DNA of 64,000 nucleotides from Oceanobacillus alkalisoli (GTDB taxonomy: Bacteria; Bacillota; Bacilli; Bacillales; Amphibacillaceae): NCBI RefSeq assembly GCF_021556485.1, contig NZ_JAKGBW010000012.1:1-64000 (forward strand), read 5' to 3'. The position numbers and the translations under genes are program-made. The notes beneath the pieces are model-generated. The model made no database searches. It saw only the letters and a program-made list of their open reading frames with translations, and was not told the DNA's origin. Positions 42,135-52,778 of the stretch are shown here, piece after piece (positions within the stretch are counted from its first letter, which is position 1; each line of letters opens with the position of its first letter).

Positions 42135-43429
42135 TGTTTCGCACAATCTCCAACTTTTGGCGTGTTGCTGACATTAGACGGAAAATACTTTTCACGCTTG
42201 CGATGCTCATTGTTTTCCGTCTAGGCACATTTATTCCTGTACCATTCACAGATCGAGCAGCACTTGAATTCATGTCAGATCAGCAAAACGTATTCGGATT
42301 TCTGAATACATTCGGTGGAGGGGCATTACAGAACTTCTCTATATTCGCAATGGGGATTATGCCTTACATCACGGCATCTATCATTATGCAGCTTCTGCAA
42401 ATGGATGTTGTACCGAAGTTTACAGAGTGGAAGAAACAAGGAGAAATGGGCCGTAAGAAAATTGCTCAAGTCACACGCTATGGTACAGTTGGGCTTGCAT
42501 TCATTCAAGCTATCGTCATGTCAATTGGTTTCAATGCTATGGCAGGCGGCTTACTAATCCAAGACCCAGATTTTGTGAAATTCCTGATAATTGCCCTGAC
42601 ATTAACAGCGGGAACAGCATTCTTGATGTGGGTAGGTGAACAGATTACTGCCCACGGAGTAGGAAATGGAATTTCCATCCTAATCTTCGCAGGAATTGTT
42701 GCAGCTGTACCAAACGGGGTTAACCAACTATTCAGCCAGTATTTCGTAAATGCCGGGGATGACTTATTCATCAACATTATTATCGTATCTATCATTGTAC
42801 TTGTCATCATCGCAGTAACTGTTGGTGTCATTTACGTCAATCAGGCACTGAGAAAAATCCCAGTACAATACGCAAAACGACTCGTTAACCGTTCACCGGT
42901 TGGAGGTCAGTCTACTCATCTACCGATTAAAGTGAATGCTGCCGGGGTAATTCCGGTCATCTTTGCAGTTGCTTTCATGGTAGCACCAACGACAGTCGCT
43001 GGTTTTTATGAAGGGAATTCTTTTGCAAGTACGATTATGATGATTTTTGATTATACGCAACCGATCGGAATGGTTATCTATACAGCGCTAATTATTGCGT
43101 TCACCTACTTCTATACATTTGTTCAGGTGAACCCAGAGCAGATGGCAGAGAATCTGCAGAAACAAGGTGGATATATTCCGGGCATCCGTCCAGGACATAA
43201 TACGGAAAATTATTTATCCCGCGTAATGAAGCGTCTGACATTTGTAGGAGCGCTTTTCCTAGCTGCTGTTTCCATCCTGCCTATTATATTAGGAAGTATT
43301 GCGAACTTGCCACAATCCGTACAAATCGGCGGAACGAGCTTACTAATCGTTGTAGGGGTCGCATTGACAACAATGAAGCAGCTTGAAGGCCAACTAGTGA
43401 AACGTCACTACAAAGGATTTATTAAGTAA
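42134..43429 (+). CDS. secY: SecY, protein-translocation channel
   Basis: A 431-residue membrane protein with ten predicted spans. The plug-region signature PFTDRAALEFM, GGALQNFSIFAMGIMPYITA and the cytosolic loop NPEQMAENLQKQGGYIPGIR are intact. With SecE (15452) and SecG it forms the Sec channel. Last-but-two gene of the spc operon, followed by adk. Confidence 0.97.
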   Translation: MFRTISNFWRVADIRRKILFTLAMLIVFRLGTFIPVPFTDRAALEFMSDQQNVFGFLNTFGGGALQNFSIFAMGIMPYITASIIMQLLQMDVVPKFTEWKKQGEMGRKKIAQVTRYGTVGLAFIQAIVMSIGFNAMAGGLLIQDPDFVKFLIIALTLTAGTAFLMWVGEQITAHGVGNGISILIFAGIVAAVPNGVNQLFSQYFVNAGDDLFINIIIVSIIVLVIIAVTVGVIYVNQALRKIPVQYAKRLVNRSPVGGQSTHLPIKVNAAGVIPVIFAVAFMVAPTTVAGFYEGNSFASTIMMIFDYTQPIGMVIYTALIIAFTYFYTFVQVNPEQMAENLQKQGGYIPGIRPGHNTENYLSRVMKRLTFVGALFLAAVSILPIILGSIANLPQSVQIGGTSLLIVVGVALTTMKQLEGQLVKRHYKGFIK

Positions 43430-43465
43430 TATCCTGCCGACATTGAAGAAGCGAGGGGAAACTAA

Positions 43466-44116
<651 letters not shown>

Positions 44117-44451
44117 CATGGAATGACCAGATTAGGTGCAATTCTGGCTTTCTGACGTTATAATGAAGGGCGTAGTAACTTACAGATAGCTATAACTTTA
44201 AAGCTCATCTGAAAGCTTAAACGTAACGTACACAGATCCCACTTTTGTGGATGATTGGTACATCTTATTAGCGGATGGAGTAAATCGAAGCAAATGTAGC
44301 TCAAGGCTATTATGGCATAGAGCTCAAAGCTTTTCTCCAGATATCCCAATAGCCTTCTAGAAACTGATCATGTCACAATTGGGAAATTGCGATTTACCAT
44401 CCTAACAATTACTTGGGCTTGTGACTGATTTAAAGGAAGGAGATCAAACGA
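44117..44451 (+). other. adk-infA gap without map
   Basis: No open frame with a plausible start is seen. A TATAAT lies at 44159-44164 without a good -35. AAGGCTATT (44303-44311) is the inverse of AATAGCCTT (44348-44356). In B. subtilis this position holds map and ybzG; no trace of either was recognised. Confidence 0.5.
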
Positions 44452-44812
<361 letters not shown>

Positions 44813-44830
44813 AATAGGAGGTGCATGATC

Positions 44831-45196
44831 TTGGCACGTATTTCAGGTATTGATATTCCACGTGATAAACGAGTCGTTATCTCATTAACGTACATCTACG
44901 GAGTCGGCAAAACGACTGCAAAGCAAATTCTTAAAGAAGCAAACGTTTCTGAAGATACTCGTGTACGCGATCTAACGGAAGATGAACTCGGACGTATCCG
45001 CCGGGCAGTTGAGTCTGTTACGATTGAAGGGGACCTACGTCGTGAAGTATCCCTCAACATTAAGCGTCTGATCGAAATCGGATCTTACAGAGGTGTACGT
45101 CACCGTCGCGGTTTACCAGTTCGTGGTCAAAAAACAAAGAACAACTCTCGTACGCGTAAAGGCCCACGTAAAACAATGGCTAACAAGAAACAGTAA
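44831..45196 (+). CDS. rpsM: ribosomal protein S13
   Basis: A 121-residue S13 of the head and intersubunit bridges. [20 protein letters not shown] and [20 protein letters not shown] are diagnostic. TTG 44831 is preferred over ATG 44825, which nearly touches the GGAGGTG site and adds two foreign residues. Confidence 0.95.
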   Translation: MARISGIDIPRDKRVVISLTYIYGVGKTTAKQILKEANVSEDTRVRDLTEDELGRIRRAVESVTIEGDLRREVSLNIKRLIEIGSYRGVRHRRGLPVRGQKTKNNSRTRKGPRKTMANKKQ

Positions 45197-45220
45197 TAAT
45201 TGAAAGGAGGCACATTTTAG

Positions 45221-45610
45221 ATGGCTCGTAATACAAACACACGCAAACGTCGTGTCAGAAAGCAAGTAGAAGTTGGGATTGCACATATCCGTTCTACATT
45301 CAACAACACAATTGTAACGATTACGGATGAAAAAGGTAATGCCGTATCTTGGAGCTCAGCAGGTGCATTAGGTTTCAAAGGATCTCGTAAATCCACTCCT
45401 TTTGCAGCTCAAATGGCAGCTGAAACTGCAGCTAAAACAGCAGTTGAAAATGGTATGAAAAGTCTTGAAGTAACTGTTAAAGGACCCGGAGCAGGACGTG
45501 AAGCAGCAATTCGTTCCCTTCAGGCAGCAGGCTTAGAAGTAACGGCAATTGTTGACGTAACACCGGTTCCTCATAATGGTTGTCGCCCACCAAAACGTCG
45601 TCGTGTATAA
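45221..45610 (+). CDS. rpsK: ribosomal protein S11
   Basis: A 129-residue platform protein. [20 protein letters not shown] and [18 protein letters not shown] are typical. GAAAGGAGG site; 24 bases after rpsM. Confidence 0.97.
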   Translation: MARNTNTRKRRVRKQVEVGIAHIRSTFNNTIVTITDEKGNAVSWSSAGALGFKGSRKSTPFAAQMAAETAAKTAVENGMKSLEVTVKGPGAGREAAIRSLQAAGLEVTAIVDVTPVPHNGCRPPKRRRV

Positions 45611-45673
45611 TTCACTGTAGTTCGGTTATTTAAGGGCTGATTCGTTAGCTTTTTGGATAACATCGTATAGATT

Positions 45674-45702
45674 TTGTCAACCTGTCTATACTGGGTTATA
45701 AT
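45674..45702 (+). promoter_or_regulatory. rpoA-rplQ promoter
   Basis: TTGTCA (45674-45679), 17-base spacer, TATAAT (45697-45702), in the rpsK-rpoA gap. Confidence 0.75.
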
Positions 45703-45753
45703 GGTAAAATTATACTCTGCAACGTTTATTAACGATAGATAGTTTGTACAAAG

Positions 45754-45835
45754 GAAAGACAGGTAGTGCAAGAATGCACGGGCTGCCTACTTGAGGAATT
45801 TCGGTTAGACTCGCCTGTCTAACCGGGGTTTTGAC
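45754..45835 (+). promoter_or_regulatory. structured rpoA leader
   Basis: CAGGTAG and CTACTTG can enclose GTGCA-AGAA-TGCAC; then CGGTTAGAC (45802-45810) pairs perfectly with GTCTAACCG (45816-45824), followed by GGGTTTTGACGTTTTT. The second hairpin is terminator-like but the T tract is broken. Possible attenuator. Confidence 0.5.
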
Positions 45836-45858
45836 GTTTTTAAGGAGGGTTTTATTGA

Positions 45859-46803
45859 ATGATTGAAATTGAGAAACCAAAGATTGAAACGGTTGAAATT
45901 AGTGATGATGCTACATTTGGAAAATTCGTAGTTGAACCTCTTGAGCGTGGATATGGTGCCACTCTTGGAAACTCCTTGCGTCGTATTTTACTGTCCTCAC
46001 TTCCGGGTGCTGCTATTACTTCAGTTCAGATTGATGGAGCATTGCATGAATTTTCCACGGTTGATGGCGTGGTTGAGGATGTAACAACGATCATTTTGAA
46101 TCTAAAAAAGCTCGCACTTAAAATCTACTCTGATGAACCAAAAACATTAGAATTAGATATCCAGGGTAAAGCTACTGTGACTGCTGCAGATTTGACTTAT
46201 GACAGTGACGTTGAAGTAATGAACCCAGATCTTCACATTGCAACGGTTAACGGCAAAGGTCGCTTGTACATGAAAATGACTGCTGAACGCGGTCGCGGCT
46301 ATCGCCCGGCTGAGGAAAATAAACATGAAGAACAACCAATTGGAGTCATTCCAGTCGATTCGATTTTCACACCAGTGGAACGTGTAACTTACCAAGTTGA
46401 AAATACACGTGTTGGGCAAGTTGTTGATTATGATAAGTTGACATTTGAAGTTTCAACAGACGGAAGCATCCGCCCTGAAGAAGCTATTTCTTTAGGTGCA
46501 AAGGTGATTTCCGAACATCTGAACATCTTTATCGGGTTGACAGACGAAGCTCAAAACGTCGAAATCATGGTTGAAAAAGAGGAAGACCAAAAAGAAAAAG
46601 TAATGGAAATGACGATTGAAGAACTTGATCTTTCTGTAAGATCATATAACTGCTTGAAGCGTGCAGGCATCAATACTGTTCAGGAACTTACAACGAAGAC
46701 CGAAGAGGACATGATGAAAGTACGTAACTTAGGTCGTAAATCTTTAGATGAGGTAAAACAAAAACTATCTGATCTTGATTTAGGTTTACGAAATGATGAT
46801 TAA
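45859..46803 (+). CDS. rpoA: RNA polymerase alpha subunit
   Basis: A 314-residue alpha subunit. The N-terminal dimer domain shows [20 protein letters not shown]; the C-terminal domain (~245-314; [20 protein letters not shown]) contacts UP elements and activators. AAGGAGGG site. Own promoter upstream in addition to read-through from the spc-alpha cluster. Confidence 0.97.
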   Translation: MIEIEKPKIETVEISDDATFGKFVVEPLERGYGATLGNSLRRILLSSLPGAAITSVQIDGALHEFSTVDGVVEDVTTIILNLKKLALKIYSDEPKTLELDIQGKATVTAADLTYDSDVEVMNPDLHIATVNGKGRLYMKMTAERGRGYRPAEENKHEEQPIGVIPVDSIFTPVERVTYQVENTRVGQVVDYDKLTFEVSTDGSIRPEEAISLGAKVISEHLNIFIGLTDEAQNVEIMVEKEEDQKEKVMEMTIEELDLSVRSYNCLKRAGINTVQELTTKTEEDMMKVRNLGRKSLDEVKQKLSDLDLGLRNDD

Positions 46804-46843
46804 AGCAGTCACCTTTAGATTTTGGGAAAAGGAGGGATAGTCC

Positions 46844-47197
46844 ATGACTAGAAAGTTAGGACGTACCACAGATCATCGTATGGCACTACTTCGTAACCTT
46901 GCATCTGATTTAATTATTCATGAACGCCTGGAAGTTACAGAAGCAAAAGCGAAAGAGCTTAGATCTGTAGTCGATAAAATGATTACACTCGGAAAGCGTG
47001 GCGATCTTCATGCACGTCGCCAAGCAGCAGCTTTTCTTTATAATAAAGAAACAGAAGATGATAACTCGGTAATTCAAAAGCTTTTCGATGATGTCGCAAA
47101 ACGCTATGAAGACAGACAAGGCGGCTATACGCGCGTACTTAAACTAGGTGAGCGCCAAGGTGATGGAGCGCCCATGGCAATCATTGAATTAGTTTAA
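46844..47197 (+). CDS. rplQ: ribosomal protein L17
   Basis: A 117-residue L17. [20 protein letters not shown] and the C-terminal [20 protein letters not shown] are typical. AAAGGAGGG site; last gene of the alpha operon, followed by a terminator and a long repeat-rich gap. Confidence 0.97.
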   Translation: MTRKLGRTTDHRMALLRNLASDLIIHERLEVTEAKAKELRSVVDKMITLGKRGDLHARRQAAAFLYNKETEDDNSVIQKLFDDVAKRYEDRQGGYTRVLKLGERQGDGAPMAIIELV

Positions 47198-47207
47198 TCA
47201 AAAAACG

Positions 47208-47258
47208 GCAAGGGCAGGACGAAATCTCTCCAAAGAGGTGAATCCAAGCCCTTTTTTG
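47208..47258 (+). terminator. alpha operon terminator
   Basis: AAGGGC (47210-47215) pairs with GCCCTT (47248-47253), with an inner CTCTC/GAGG hairpin, followed by a T run. Confidence 0.7.
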
Positions 47259-47361
47259 TTTTATATGCAACCTCAGCAAGAATTTCTAGTCAGTGAAGTA
47301 TGTATCGTTTTCATTCAGCGTAAGTGATTTGCACGTTCTCATGGTTCGCTCTCTAATCGCC

Positions 47362-47486
47362 GTTCAGTTGCCCGGTGGACGGATGCGCATCCTTGGGCAC
47401 TGCTAGAGCTCCTCGGGCTTCCGCCCTGCGGGGTCTCCAGGCTCGTGCTGTTCCCGCAGGAGTCACCGTCCACCGGGCAACTGAAC
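47362..47486 (-). repeat. palindromic repeat element A
   Basis: Perfect 21-base inverted arms at 47362-47382 and 47466-47486 (starting GTTCAGTTGCCCGG). Read on the minus strand the interior contains GACTCCTGCGGGA, then GAGACCCCGCAG, the hairpin GGGC-GGAA-GCCC and GAGGAG, all shared in position with element B. GC content is far above the neighbourhood. Confidence 0.8.
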
Positions 47487-47585
47487 TGGTAAGATGGTTA
47501 TTTTAAATAGAAATTACTCTGTCACGATAAGTAGTATACTTCTCCAGAACATTAAACAAGGATTCAAATTCGGCCTTTCCTGGTA

Positions 47586-47700
47586 GCAGTCCAGACACCT
47601 CGAGACTCCTGCGGGAGGATAGGCCTGGCGAGATTCCGCAGCGCGTTAGCGCGAGGAGGCTTGCCGGCCGCTCAGCAGGTGCGAGGGGTGTCTGGACTGC
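47586..47700 (+). repeat. palindromic repeat element B
   Basis: Outer arms GCAGTCCAGACACC (47586-47599) and GGTGTCTGGACTGC (47687-47700) pair perfectly but differ in sequence from the arms of element A. The interior holds GACTCCTGCGGGA, GAGATTCCGCAG, the hairpin GCGC-GTTA-GCGC and GAGGAGGCTTGCCGGCCGC. Compared with A, one base pair of the hairpin is exchanged on both sides. Confidence 0.8.
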
Positions 47701-47866
47701 GGACTTCCAGTAGAAAGTTTCGGAGTTACGCACACTTACGTTGAATGAAAGCATTCAATAGTTTTTAATTGTTTATAAGCTATTGCTGCTGTTTCTGGCT
47801 GCTAAGTTTTTAAAGATAGGGTTCGTGATCAATGCCCGAATGAAGCTAGTTTCTTATTGCTAGGGT

Positions 47867-47937
47867 GTTGAGGAGGCTCCTCAACGACCGACTGGATTTT
47901 GTTTTTGTAGTATCGGTCGTTGAAGAGGCATTTCAAC
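47867..47937. repeat. three-hairpin structured region before ecfA1
   Basis: Two similar palindromes, GTTGAGGAGGCTCCTCAAC (47867-47885) and GTTGAAGAGGCATTTCAAC (47919-47937; 15 of 19 identical), flank GACCGA (47886-47891) and TCGGTC (47913-47918), which pair around a T-rich loop. The whole can also fold as one long hairpin. The rest of 47938-48238 shows no gene; a weak TTGAGA-N16-TATAGA lies at 48178-48205. Confidence 0.65.
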
Positions 47938-48238
47938 TCCCAAATGGCTGTTGTTTTATGTGTTTAGGCCGTTATAGACCTTTTTCAGTTCCCGAATTAT
48001 CTCTGTTTCATATGTTTGGGTAGCTGATAGAACTGCTTGAGATTTATGTGAACTAGACTATTCATAAAATAAAACTAAATTAAGTTAAATCAGGATTATA
48101 ATTAGTAGAGAAGAGTGGAGTACCTTTCTTCGTGCAAATCTTTGACAGGAGATTTAGATGCTGATTCTCTATCTGGATTGAGATATACTATTACATAGAT
48201 ATAGAAAGGTCCGTAATTGGAGCGGAGGAGGCGATTAG

Positions 48239-49078
48239 ATGAGAAGAGAGTTAATTGAGTTTCGGAATGTTTCGTTTCGCTATGACGAGCAATCACCCTG
48301 GGTGCTGAAAGACTTGTCATTTACCATATATGAAGGTGAATTTGTTGCGATTATCGGACATAATGGCTCAGGTAAGTCAACCATCGCAAAGCTAGTAAAT
48401 GGCTTATTATTTCCCCAAGAAGGGGAGATTTTAATAAATGGCATTATCGTGAATGAAGAGACAATTTGGGATATCCGCAGGGAAGTTGGAATGGTATTCC
48501 AGAATCCAGATAACCAATTTGTTGGTGCAACCGTGCAGGACGATGTGGCCTTCGGAATGGAGAACCGTGGTATTCCTCGAGAAGAAATGGTTAAACGAAT
48601 TGAAGAAACGCTACAAGCTGTTCAGATGTCGGATTATCGTCTAACGGAGCCACATCGACTTTCCGGTGGCCAGAAGCAGCGGGTAGCAATCGCGAGCGTA
48701 TTAGCTATTTCGCCGAAAGTACTCATACTAGATGAGGCGACTGCTATGCTCGATCCAAAAGGAAGAAAAGAAATTATGGGGACTGTTTCGGAACTGAGTG
48801 AACAGCGCGGATTATCGCTCATTACGATTACCCATGATCTTGCAGAAGTCGTTCAAGCAGAACGGGTCATCGTGATGAATCAGGGTGAAATATGGGAGGA
48901 AGCTACTCCAAGAGAGATTTTTTCAAAGCGTAATGAACTGAGAGATATTGGTCTGGACGTCCCATTTGTCGCGATCTTGGCAGAGGGGTTAAAACAGGTC
49001 GATCTAAAGCTTACTAAAGAACCATTAAATCAAGAAGAACTACTGGAGGAACTATGGATATTACATTCAAAAACGTAA
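48239..49078 (+). CDS. ecfA1: ECF transporter ATPase A1
   Basis: A 279-residue ABC ATPase powering energy-coupling-factor vitamin/metal uptake. Walker [11 protein letters not shown] loop NPDNQFVG, signature [12 protein letters not shown], Walker [13 protein letters not shown] and switch TITHDL are intact. It forms EcfA1A2T with the next two genes and is shared by several substrate-binding S proteins elsewhere. GGAGGAGG site. Overlaps ecfA2 by 25 bases. Confidence 0.96.
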   Translation: MRRELIEFRNVSFRYDEQSPWVLKDLSFTIYEGEFVAIIGHNGSGKSTIAKLVNGLLFPQEGEILINGIIVNEETIWDIRREVGMVFQNPDNQFVGATVQDDVAFGMENRGIPREEMVKRIEETLQAVQMSDYRLTEPHRLSGGQKQRVAIASVLAISPKVLILDEATAMLDPKGRKEIMGTVSELSEQRGLSLITITHDLAEVVQAERVIVMNQGEIWEEATPREIFSKRNELRDIGLDVPFVAILAEGLKQVDLKLTKEPLNQEELLEELWILHSKT

Positions 49079-49926
49079 CGTATATTTATCAGCGTAATTC
49101 ACCCTTTGAGCATAAAGCGGTCGATGGCTTATCGTTCCATATTCCATCTGGTTCATTCGTGGCAATTATTGGCCATACTGGTTCGGGTAAATCGACCTTA
49201 ATCCAACATTTGAATGGGCTTACTGCTCCAAGTGAAGGCGAAGTTCATATCGGTGACTTCAAGCTGACAAATGAAGAGAAACCGAAAAATATGAAAGAAC
49301 TAAGAAGTCGTGTCGGTGTGGTGTTCCAGTACCCGGAGCACCAGCTGTTTGAAGAAACAATCGCAAAAGATATTGCTTTCGGTCCAGAAAACTTCGGCGT
49401 CGATCAAAAGGAAATAGAAAGACGGACGAAGGAAGTTATCCGTCAGGTGCATTTACCGGAAGAATTGTTAGACCGCTCCCCATTTGATTTGAGTGGTGGT
49501 CAGAAACGACGGGTTGCAATAGCTGGCGTATTGGCGATTCAGCCGGAAGTCCTCGTACTCGATGAACCGACTGCAGGACTTGATCCTCGTGGACAGAAGG
49601 AAATCATGGATATGTTCTATGAATTGCATCAGCAAGAAGGACTGACGACTATTCTTGTAACCCATAGCATGGAAGATGCATTGAAATATGCGGATCATAT
49701 CCTGATTTTAAATAAAGGGAAGAAGTTTATGGAAGGAACGGCTGTTGACGTGTTCAGTCAAAGAGAGGCATTGCAAAGTGTGCAGCTCGATGTTCCAGAA
49801 GTCGTCGAATTCCTGATTAAGTTCGAGAAAAAAATCGGCAAACAAATTCCATTCCATAATCAATCGATGAAAGAACTTGCAGAAGAAATTCGGCAAGTTG
49901 TAAAAGGAGTGGATGAACATGAATAA
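49054..49926 (+). CDS. ecfA2: ECF transporter ATPase A2
   Basis: A 290-residue partner ATPase. Walker [11 protein letters not shown] loop YPEHQLFE, signature [12 protein letters not shown], Walker [13 protein letters not shown] and VTHSMEDA are present. Its start lies inside the ecfA1 end with GGAGGAACT as ribosome site, implying coupled synthesis. Confidence 0.96.
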   Translation: MDITFKNVTYIYQRNSPFEHKAVDGLSFHIPSGSFVAIIGHTGSGKSTLIQHLNGLTAPSEGEVHIGDFKLTNEEKPKNMKELRSRVGVVFQYPEHQLFEETIAKDIAFGPENFGVDQKEIERRTKEVIRQVHLPEELLDRSPFDLSGGQKRRVAIAGVLAIQPEVLVLDEPTAGLDPRGQKEIMDMFYELHQQEGLTTILVTHSMEDALKYADHILILNKGKKFMEGTAVDVFSQREALQSVQLDVPEVVEFLIKFEKKIGKQIPFHNQSMKELAEEIRQVVKGVDEHE

Positions 49927-50722
49927 CTCCTTAATCATCGGTCAATATGTACCGGGTAATTCACTGATTCACCGCCTTGATCCTCGGACAAAAATAACAA
50001 TTATCTTTTTCTTTGTCTTTATCGTTTTTTTCGCAAATAATGTACTAAGCTACGGGATTTTAGTTGCGTTTGCATTAACGGCAATGCTTACGAGTAAGGT
50101 TCCAGTTCGTTTTATCATGAAGGGTCTGACACCTGTTTGGTTTTTGATTATATTCACCTTTATTCTTCATTTGTTTGTTACAAAAGAGGGGACAGTAGTT
50201 TTTGAATTAGGGATCTTCAAGTTTTATTCTGGAGGAATTATTCAAGGATTTGCTATTTCAATCCGTTTCTTCCTTTTAATACTTGTCACTTCCCTTCTGA
50301 CATTAACGACGACGCCGATCGAGATAACAGACGGAATTGAGGATATGCTGCACCCATTGAAGCGATTTAAATTCCCTGTACACGAACTTGCACTGATGAT
50401 GTCGATTTCTTTACGCTTTATCCCGACGCTTATGCAGGAAACGGATAAAATTTCGAAAGCACAAGCCTCTCGTGGAGTTGATTTCCGCACGGGACCTTTA
50501 AAAGAACGTGTGAAGGCGGTTGTTCCGCTCCTAGTCCCTTTATTTATCAGTGCATTTAAGCGGGCGGAGGAGTTGGCAATGGCGATGGAGGCTCGCGGCT
50601 ATCAAGGTGGAGATAATCGTACGAAACTCCGTGAATTGAAGGTTACCAAGCTTGATATCATGGGCTACCTTATTTTTATCCTTGTTGTAGCGATTCTATT
50701 TTTAACAAGAACTTACGGGTGA
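49919..50722 (+). CDS. ecfT: ECF transporter transmembrane component T
   Basis: A 267-residue membrane protein with about five to six spans. The coupling-helix signatures AQASRGVDF and AMEARGY (two A-R-G motifs) dock on EcfA1/EcfA2. Start is ATG 49919 ([10 protein letters not shown], family-like, good distance from AAAGGAGTGG); ATG 49913 is possible. Overlaps ecfA2. Confidence 0.94.
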   Translation: MNNSLIIGQYVPGNSLIHRLDPRTKITIIFFFVFIVFFANNVLSYGILVAFALTAMLTSKVPVRFIMKGLTPVWFLIIFTFILHLFVTKEGTVVFELGIFKFYSGGIIQGFAISIRFFLLILVTSLLTLTTTPIEITDGIEDMLHPLKRFKFPVHELALMMSISLRFIPTLMQETDKISKAQASRGVDFRTGPLKERVKAVVPLLVPLFISAFKRAEELAMAMEARGYQGGDNRTKLRELKVTKLDIMGYLIFILVVAILFLTRTYG

Positions 50723-50732
50723 GTGTGATAAA

Positions 50733-51476
50733 ATGCCACGAATAAAATGTACGTTAGCTTATGATGGATCTGGATTTTCTGGTTTCCAAATCCAGCCGGA
50801 TAAGCGGACTGTAGCAGGAGAACTGGAAAAGTGTTTACAGAAAATGCATAAGGGCAAAGTGGTTCGCGTGCATGGTTCCGGCCGAACGGATACAGGGGTG
50901 CACGCGAAAGGACAAGTAATCCATTTTGATACGCCGCTTCATCTTCCAGCAGAAAATTGGAAAAAAGCCTTAAATGCACTACTCCCCGGGGACATCCATC
51001 TATCAAATACGGAAATCGTCACAGAAGCCTTCCATGCGCGTTTCAGTGCCATAGCTAAGGAATACCATTACATCGTGGAAACATCGCCGGAAAGGGATGT
51101 ATTCAGCCGAAAGTATGCCTATTACTTCCCGCATGCACTCAACATAGGAAAAATCAAGGAAGCATGTGACTATGTCAAGGGAAAACATGACTTTACTACA
51201 TTTTCTTCGGTGAAAACAAGCGTTAAAGGGAGTAAAGTGAGGACATTGTATACGGTGACGTGTGAAGAAGATGAGTCTGGTCTTCGCTTCATATTTTATG
51301 GTGATGGCTTTCTTTATAATATGGTCCGCATCCTTGCTGGATTTCTTCTGGATGTTGGCCAAGGCAAATGGGAGCCAGAGGACATCCCTGTTTTATTTGC
51401 TGCAAAGGACCGCAGTAAAGTAGGTAAAACGATCGGCCCGGAAGGTTTATATTTAATGCGAGTCATCTATGAATGA
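50733..51476 (+). CDS. truA: tRNA pseudouridine(38-40) synthase
   Basis: A 247-residue TruA. The catalytic aspartate lies in GSGRTDTGVHAKGQ; KEYHYIVETSP and DGFLYNMVRILAGFLLDVGQ are further signatures. It modifies the anticodon arm. Eleven bases after ecfT, in the standard order before rplM. Confidence 0.96.
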   Translation: MPRIKCTLAYDGSGFSGFQIQPDKRTVAGELEKCLQKMHKGKVVRVHGSGRTDTGVHAKGQVIHFDTPLHLPAENWKKALNALLPGDIHLSNTEIVTEAFHARFSAIAKEYHYIVETSPERDVFSRKYAYYFPHALNIGKIKEACDYVKGKHDFTTFSSVKTSVKGSKVRTLYTVTCEEDESGLRFIFYGDGFLYNMVRILAGFLLDVGQGKWEPEDIPVLFAAKDRSKVGKTIGPEGLYLMRVIYE

Positions 51477-51524
51477 AATAATATTAATTTAGGTATTAAT
51501 TTAAAAGAAAAATGAAGAGAAACC

Positions 51525-51552
51525 TTGACAAACCTACCCATTGTGTTATATT
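51525..51552 (+). promoter_or_regulatory. rplM-rpsI promoter
   Basis: TTGACA (51525-51530) with TATATT (51547-51552, 16-base spacer) or TATTAT (51549-51554, 18-base spacer). Confidence 0.75.
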
Positions 51553-51557
51553 ATGAT

Positions 51558-51655
51558 TTATGGCATTTTATTTCTAAACCATGATTAGCCCCGGAATCTA
51601 ATTATGTTTTAAGAAACTTAAAATACAAAAAATGAAACGGATTTTATATATATGG
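51558..51655 (+). promoter_or_regulatory. probable L13 leader RNA
   Basis: The ~100-base leader before rplM contains CCATGATTAGCCCCGGAATC and lies where Firmicutes carry the L13 leader, a proposed autoregulatory structure for rplM-rpsI. Assigned by position and partial resemblance; no structure was computed. Confidence 0.5.
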
Positions 51656-51668
51656 AGGGAAATCTAAC

Positions 51669-52106
51669 ATGCGCACAACATTCATGGCAAATGAAGCGAA
51701 CATTGAACGCAAATGGCTTGTTGTTGATGCAGAAGGCCAGCGTCTAGGTCGTCTTGCGAGTGAAGTTGCTACAATCCTTCGTGGAAAGAACAAACCAACT
51801 TACACTCCGCATGCAGACACAGGAGACTATGTCATCGTCATCAACGCAGAGAAAATCGAATTAACTGGGAACAAAGAGAACGACAAAATGTATTATCGTC
51901 ACTCCAACCATCCAGGTGGACTCAAAGAGCGAAATGCAGCAGATTTACGTGCAAAGCATCCTGAACGCATGATTGAGCTTGCGGTAAAAGGCATGCTTCC
52001 TAAAGGTGCATTAGGCAGTAAGATGTATAAGAAATTACACGTTGTTGCAGGTCCAGAGCATAAATATCAAGCACAAAAACCAGAAGTATACGAGCTTCGT
52101 GGGTAA
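51669..52106 (+). CDS. rplM: ribosomal protein L13
   Basis: A 145-residue early-assembly protein. [40 protein letters not shown] and GMLPKGALG are typical. ATGGAGGGAAA lies before the ATG. Co-transcribed with rpsI. Confidence 0.97.
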   Translation: MRTTFMANEANIERKWLVVDAEGQRLGRLASEVATILRGKNKPTYTPHADTGDYVIVINAEKIELTGNKENDKMYYRHSNHPGGLKERNAADLRAKHPERMIELAVKGMLPKGALGSKMYKKLHVVAGPEHKYQAQKPEVYELRG

Positions 52107-52124
52107 TTAAAGGAGGTAAATTCA

Positions 52125-52517
52125 TTGGCACAAGTACAATACTACGGCACAGGACGTCGTAAAAAATCAACTGCACGTGTACGTTTAGTACCAGGTTCAG
52201 GTAACATTACAATCAATGGTCGTGAAGCAAGAGAATATTTCCCATATGAAACACAACTTCTTATTCTAAACCAGCCATTAGTTGCGACAGAAACTGATGG
52301 AACATATGACGTTTTAGTTAATGTTCACGGTGGTGGATTCACTGGTCAAGCTGGTGCAATTCGTCATGGAGTAGCTCGTGCGCTTTTACAAGCTGATCCA
52401 GAATATCGTGCTACATTAAAACGCGAAGGCTACTTAACTCGTGACCCAAGAATGAAAGAACGTAAGAAATACGGTCTTAAATCTGCACGTCGCGCGCCAC
52501 AATTCTCAAAACGTTAA
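52125..52517 (+). CDS. rpsI: ribosomal protein S9
   Basis: A 130-residue S9 whose C-terminal tail (RAPQFSKR) touches P-site t[22 protein letters not shown] and [19 protein letters not shown] are diagnostic. TTG start after AAAGGAGG. A strong terminator closes the conserved part of the window. Confidence 0.97.
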   Translation: MAQVQYYGTGRRKKSTARVRLVPGSGNITINGREAREYFPYETQLLILNQPLVATETDGTYDVLVNVHGGGFTGQAGAIRHGVARALLQADPEYRATLKREGYLTRDPRMKERKKYGLKSARRAPQFSKR

Positions 52518-52532
52518 TAAATCAACATTTGC

Positions 52533-52565
52533 AAATCCCTCAACCACGTGTGGTTGGGGGATTTT
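52533..52565 (+). terminator. rplM-rpsI terminator
   Basis: AAATCCCTCAACCAC (52533-52547) pairs with GTGGTTGGGGGATTT (52550-52564) with one wobble and a two-base loop, ending in T residues. Confidence 0.88.
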
Positions 52566-52778
52566 ACTGTATATGCGGTGCTTGAAAAACAGGGGAAAAT
52601 TCACACGTAGCATACACGTAACATACAAGTAGCAGACAAATAATTTAGAGAAAAAGAAGCTGTGATTTTGAAATTAAGTTTGATACAATTACATTAATAA
52701 GATGGATTGGGATAGTGCAACAAACGGGCCATTTTGTAGCATAAAATTAGCTGGTAAATTTGATTAGGGGAGATATTT

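Larger units (their letters stand above)
47309..47750. repeat. 442-bp unit with 18-bp terminal inverted repeats
   Basis: TTTCATTCAGCGTAAGTG (47309-47326) and, inverted, CACTTACGTTGAATGAAA (47733-47750) match at 17 of 18 positions. They bracket two palindromic elements (47362-47486 and 47586-47700). No coding frame inside looks real. It resembles a MITE-like or nested repeat unit; whether it moves as one is unknown. Confidence 0.65.

Noticed and set aside
44158-44349. Minus-strand ORF in the adk-infA gap as a possible map remnant
   Set aside because: The translation has no metallopeptidase motifs and no ribosome site.
47503-47754. 83-residue minus-strand ORF
   Set aside because: It is created by the GC-rich palindromic element and has no ribosome site or protein-like composition.
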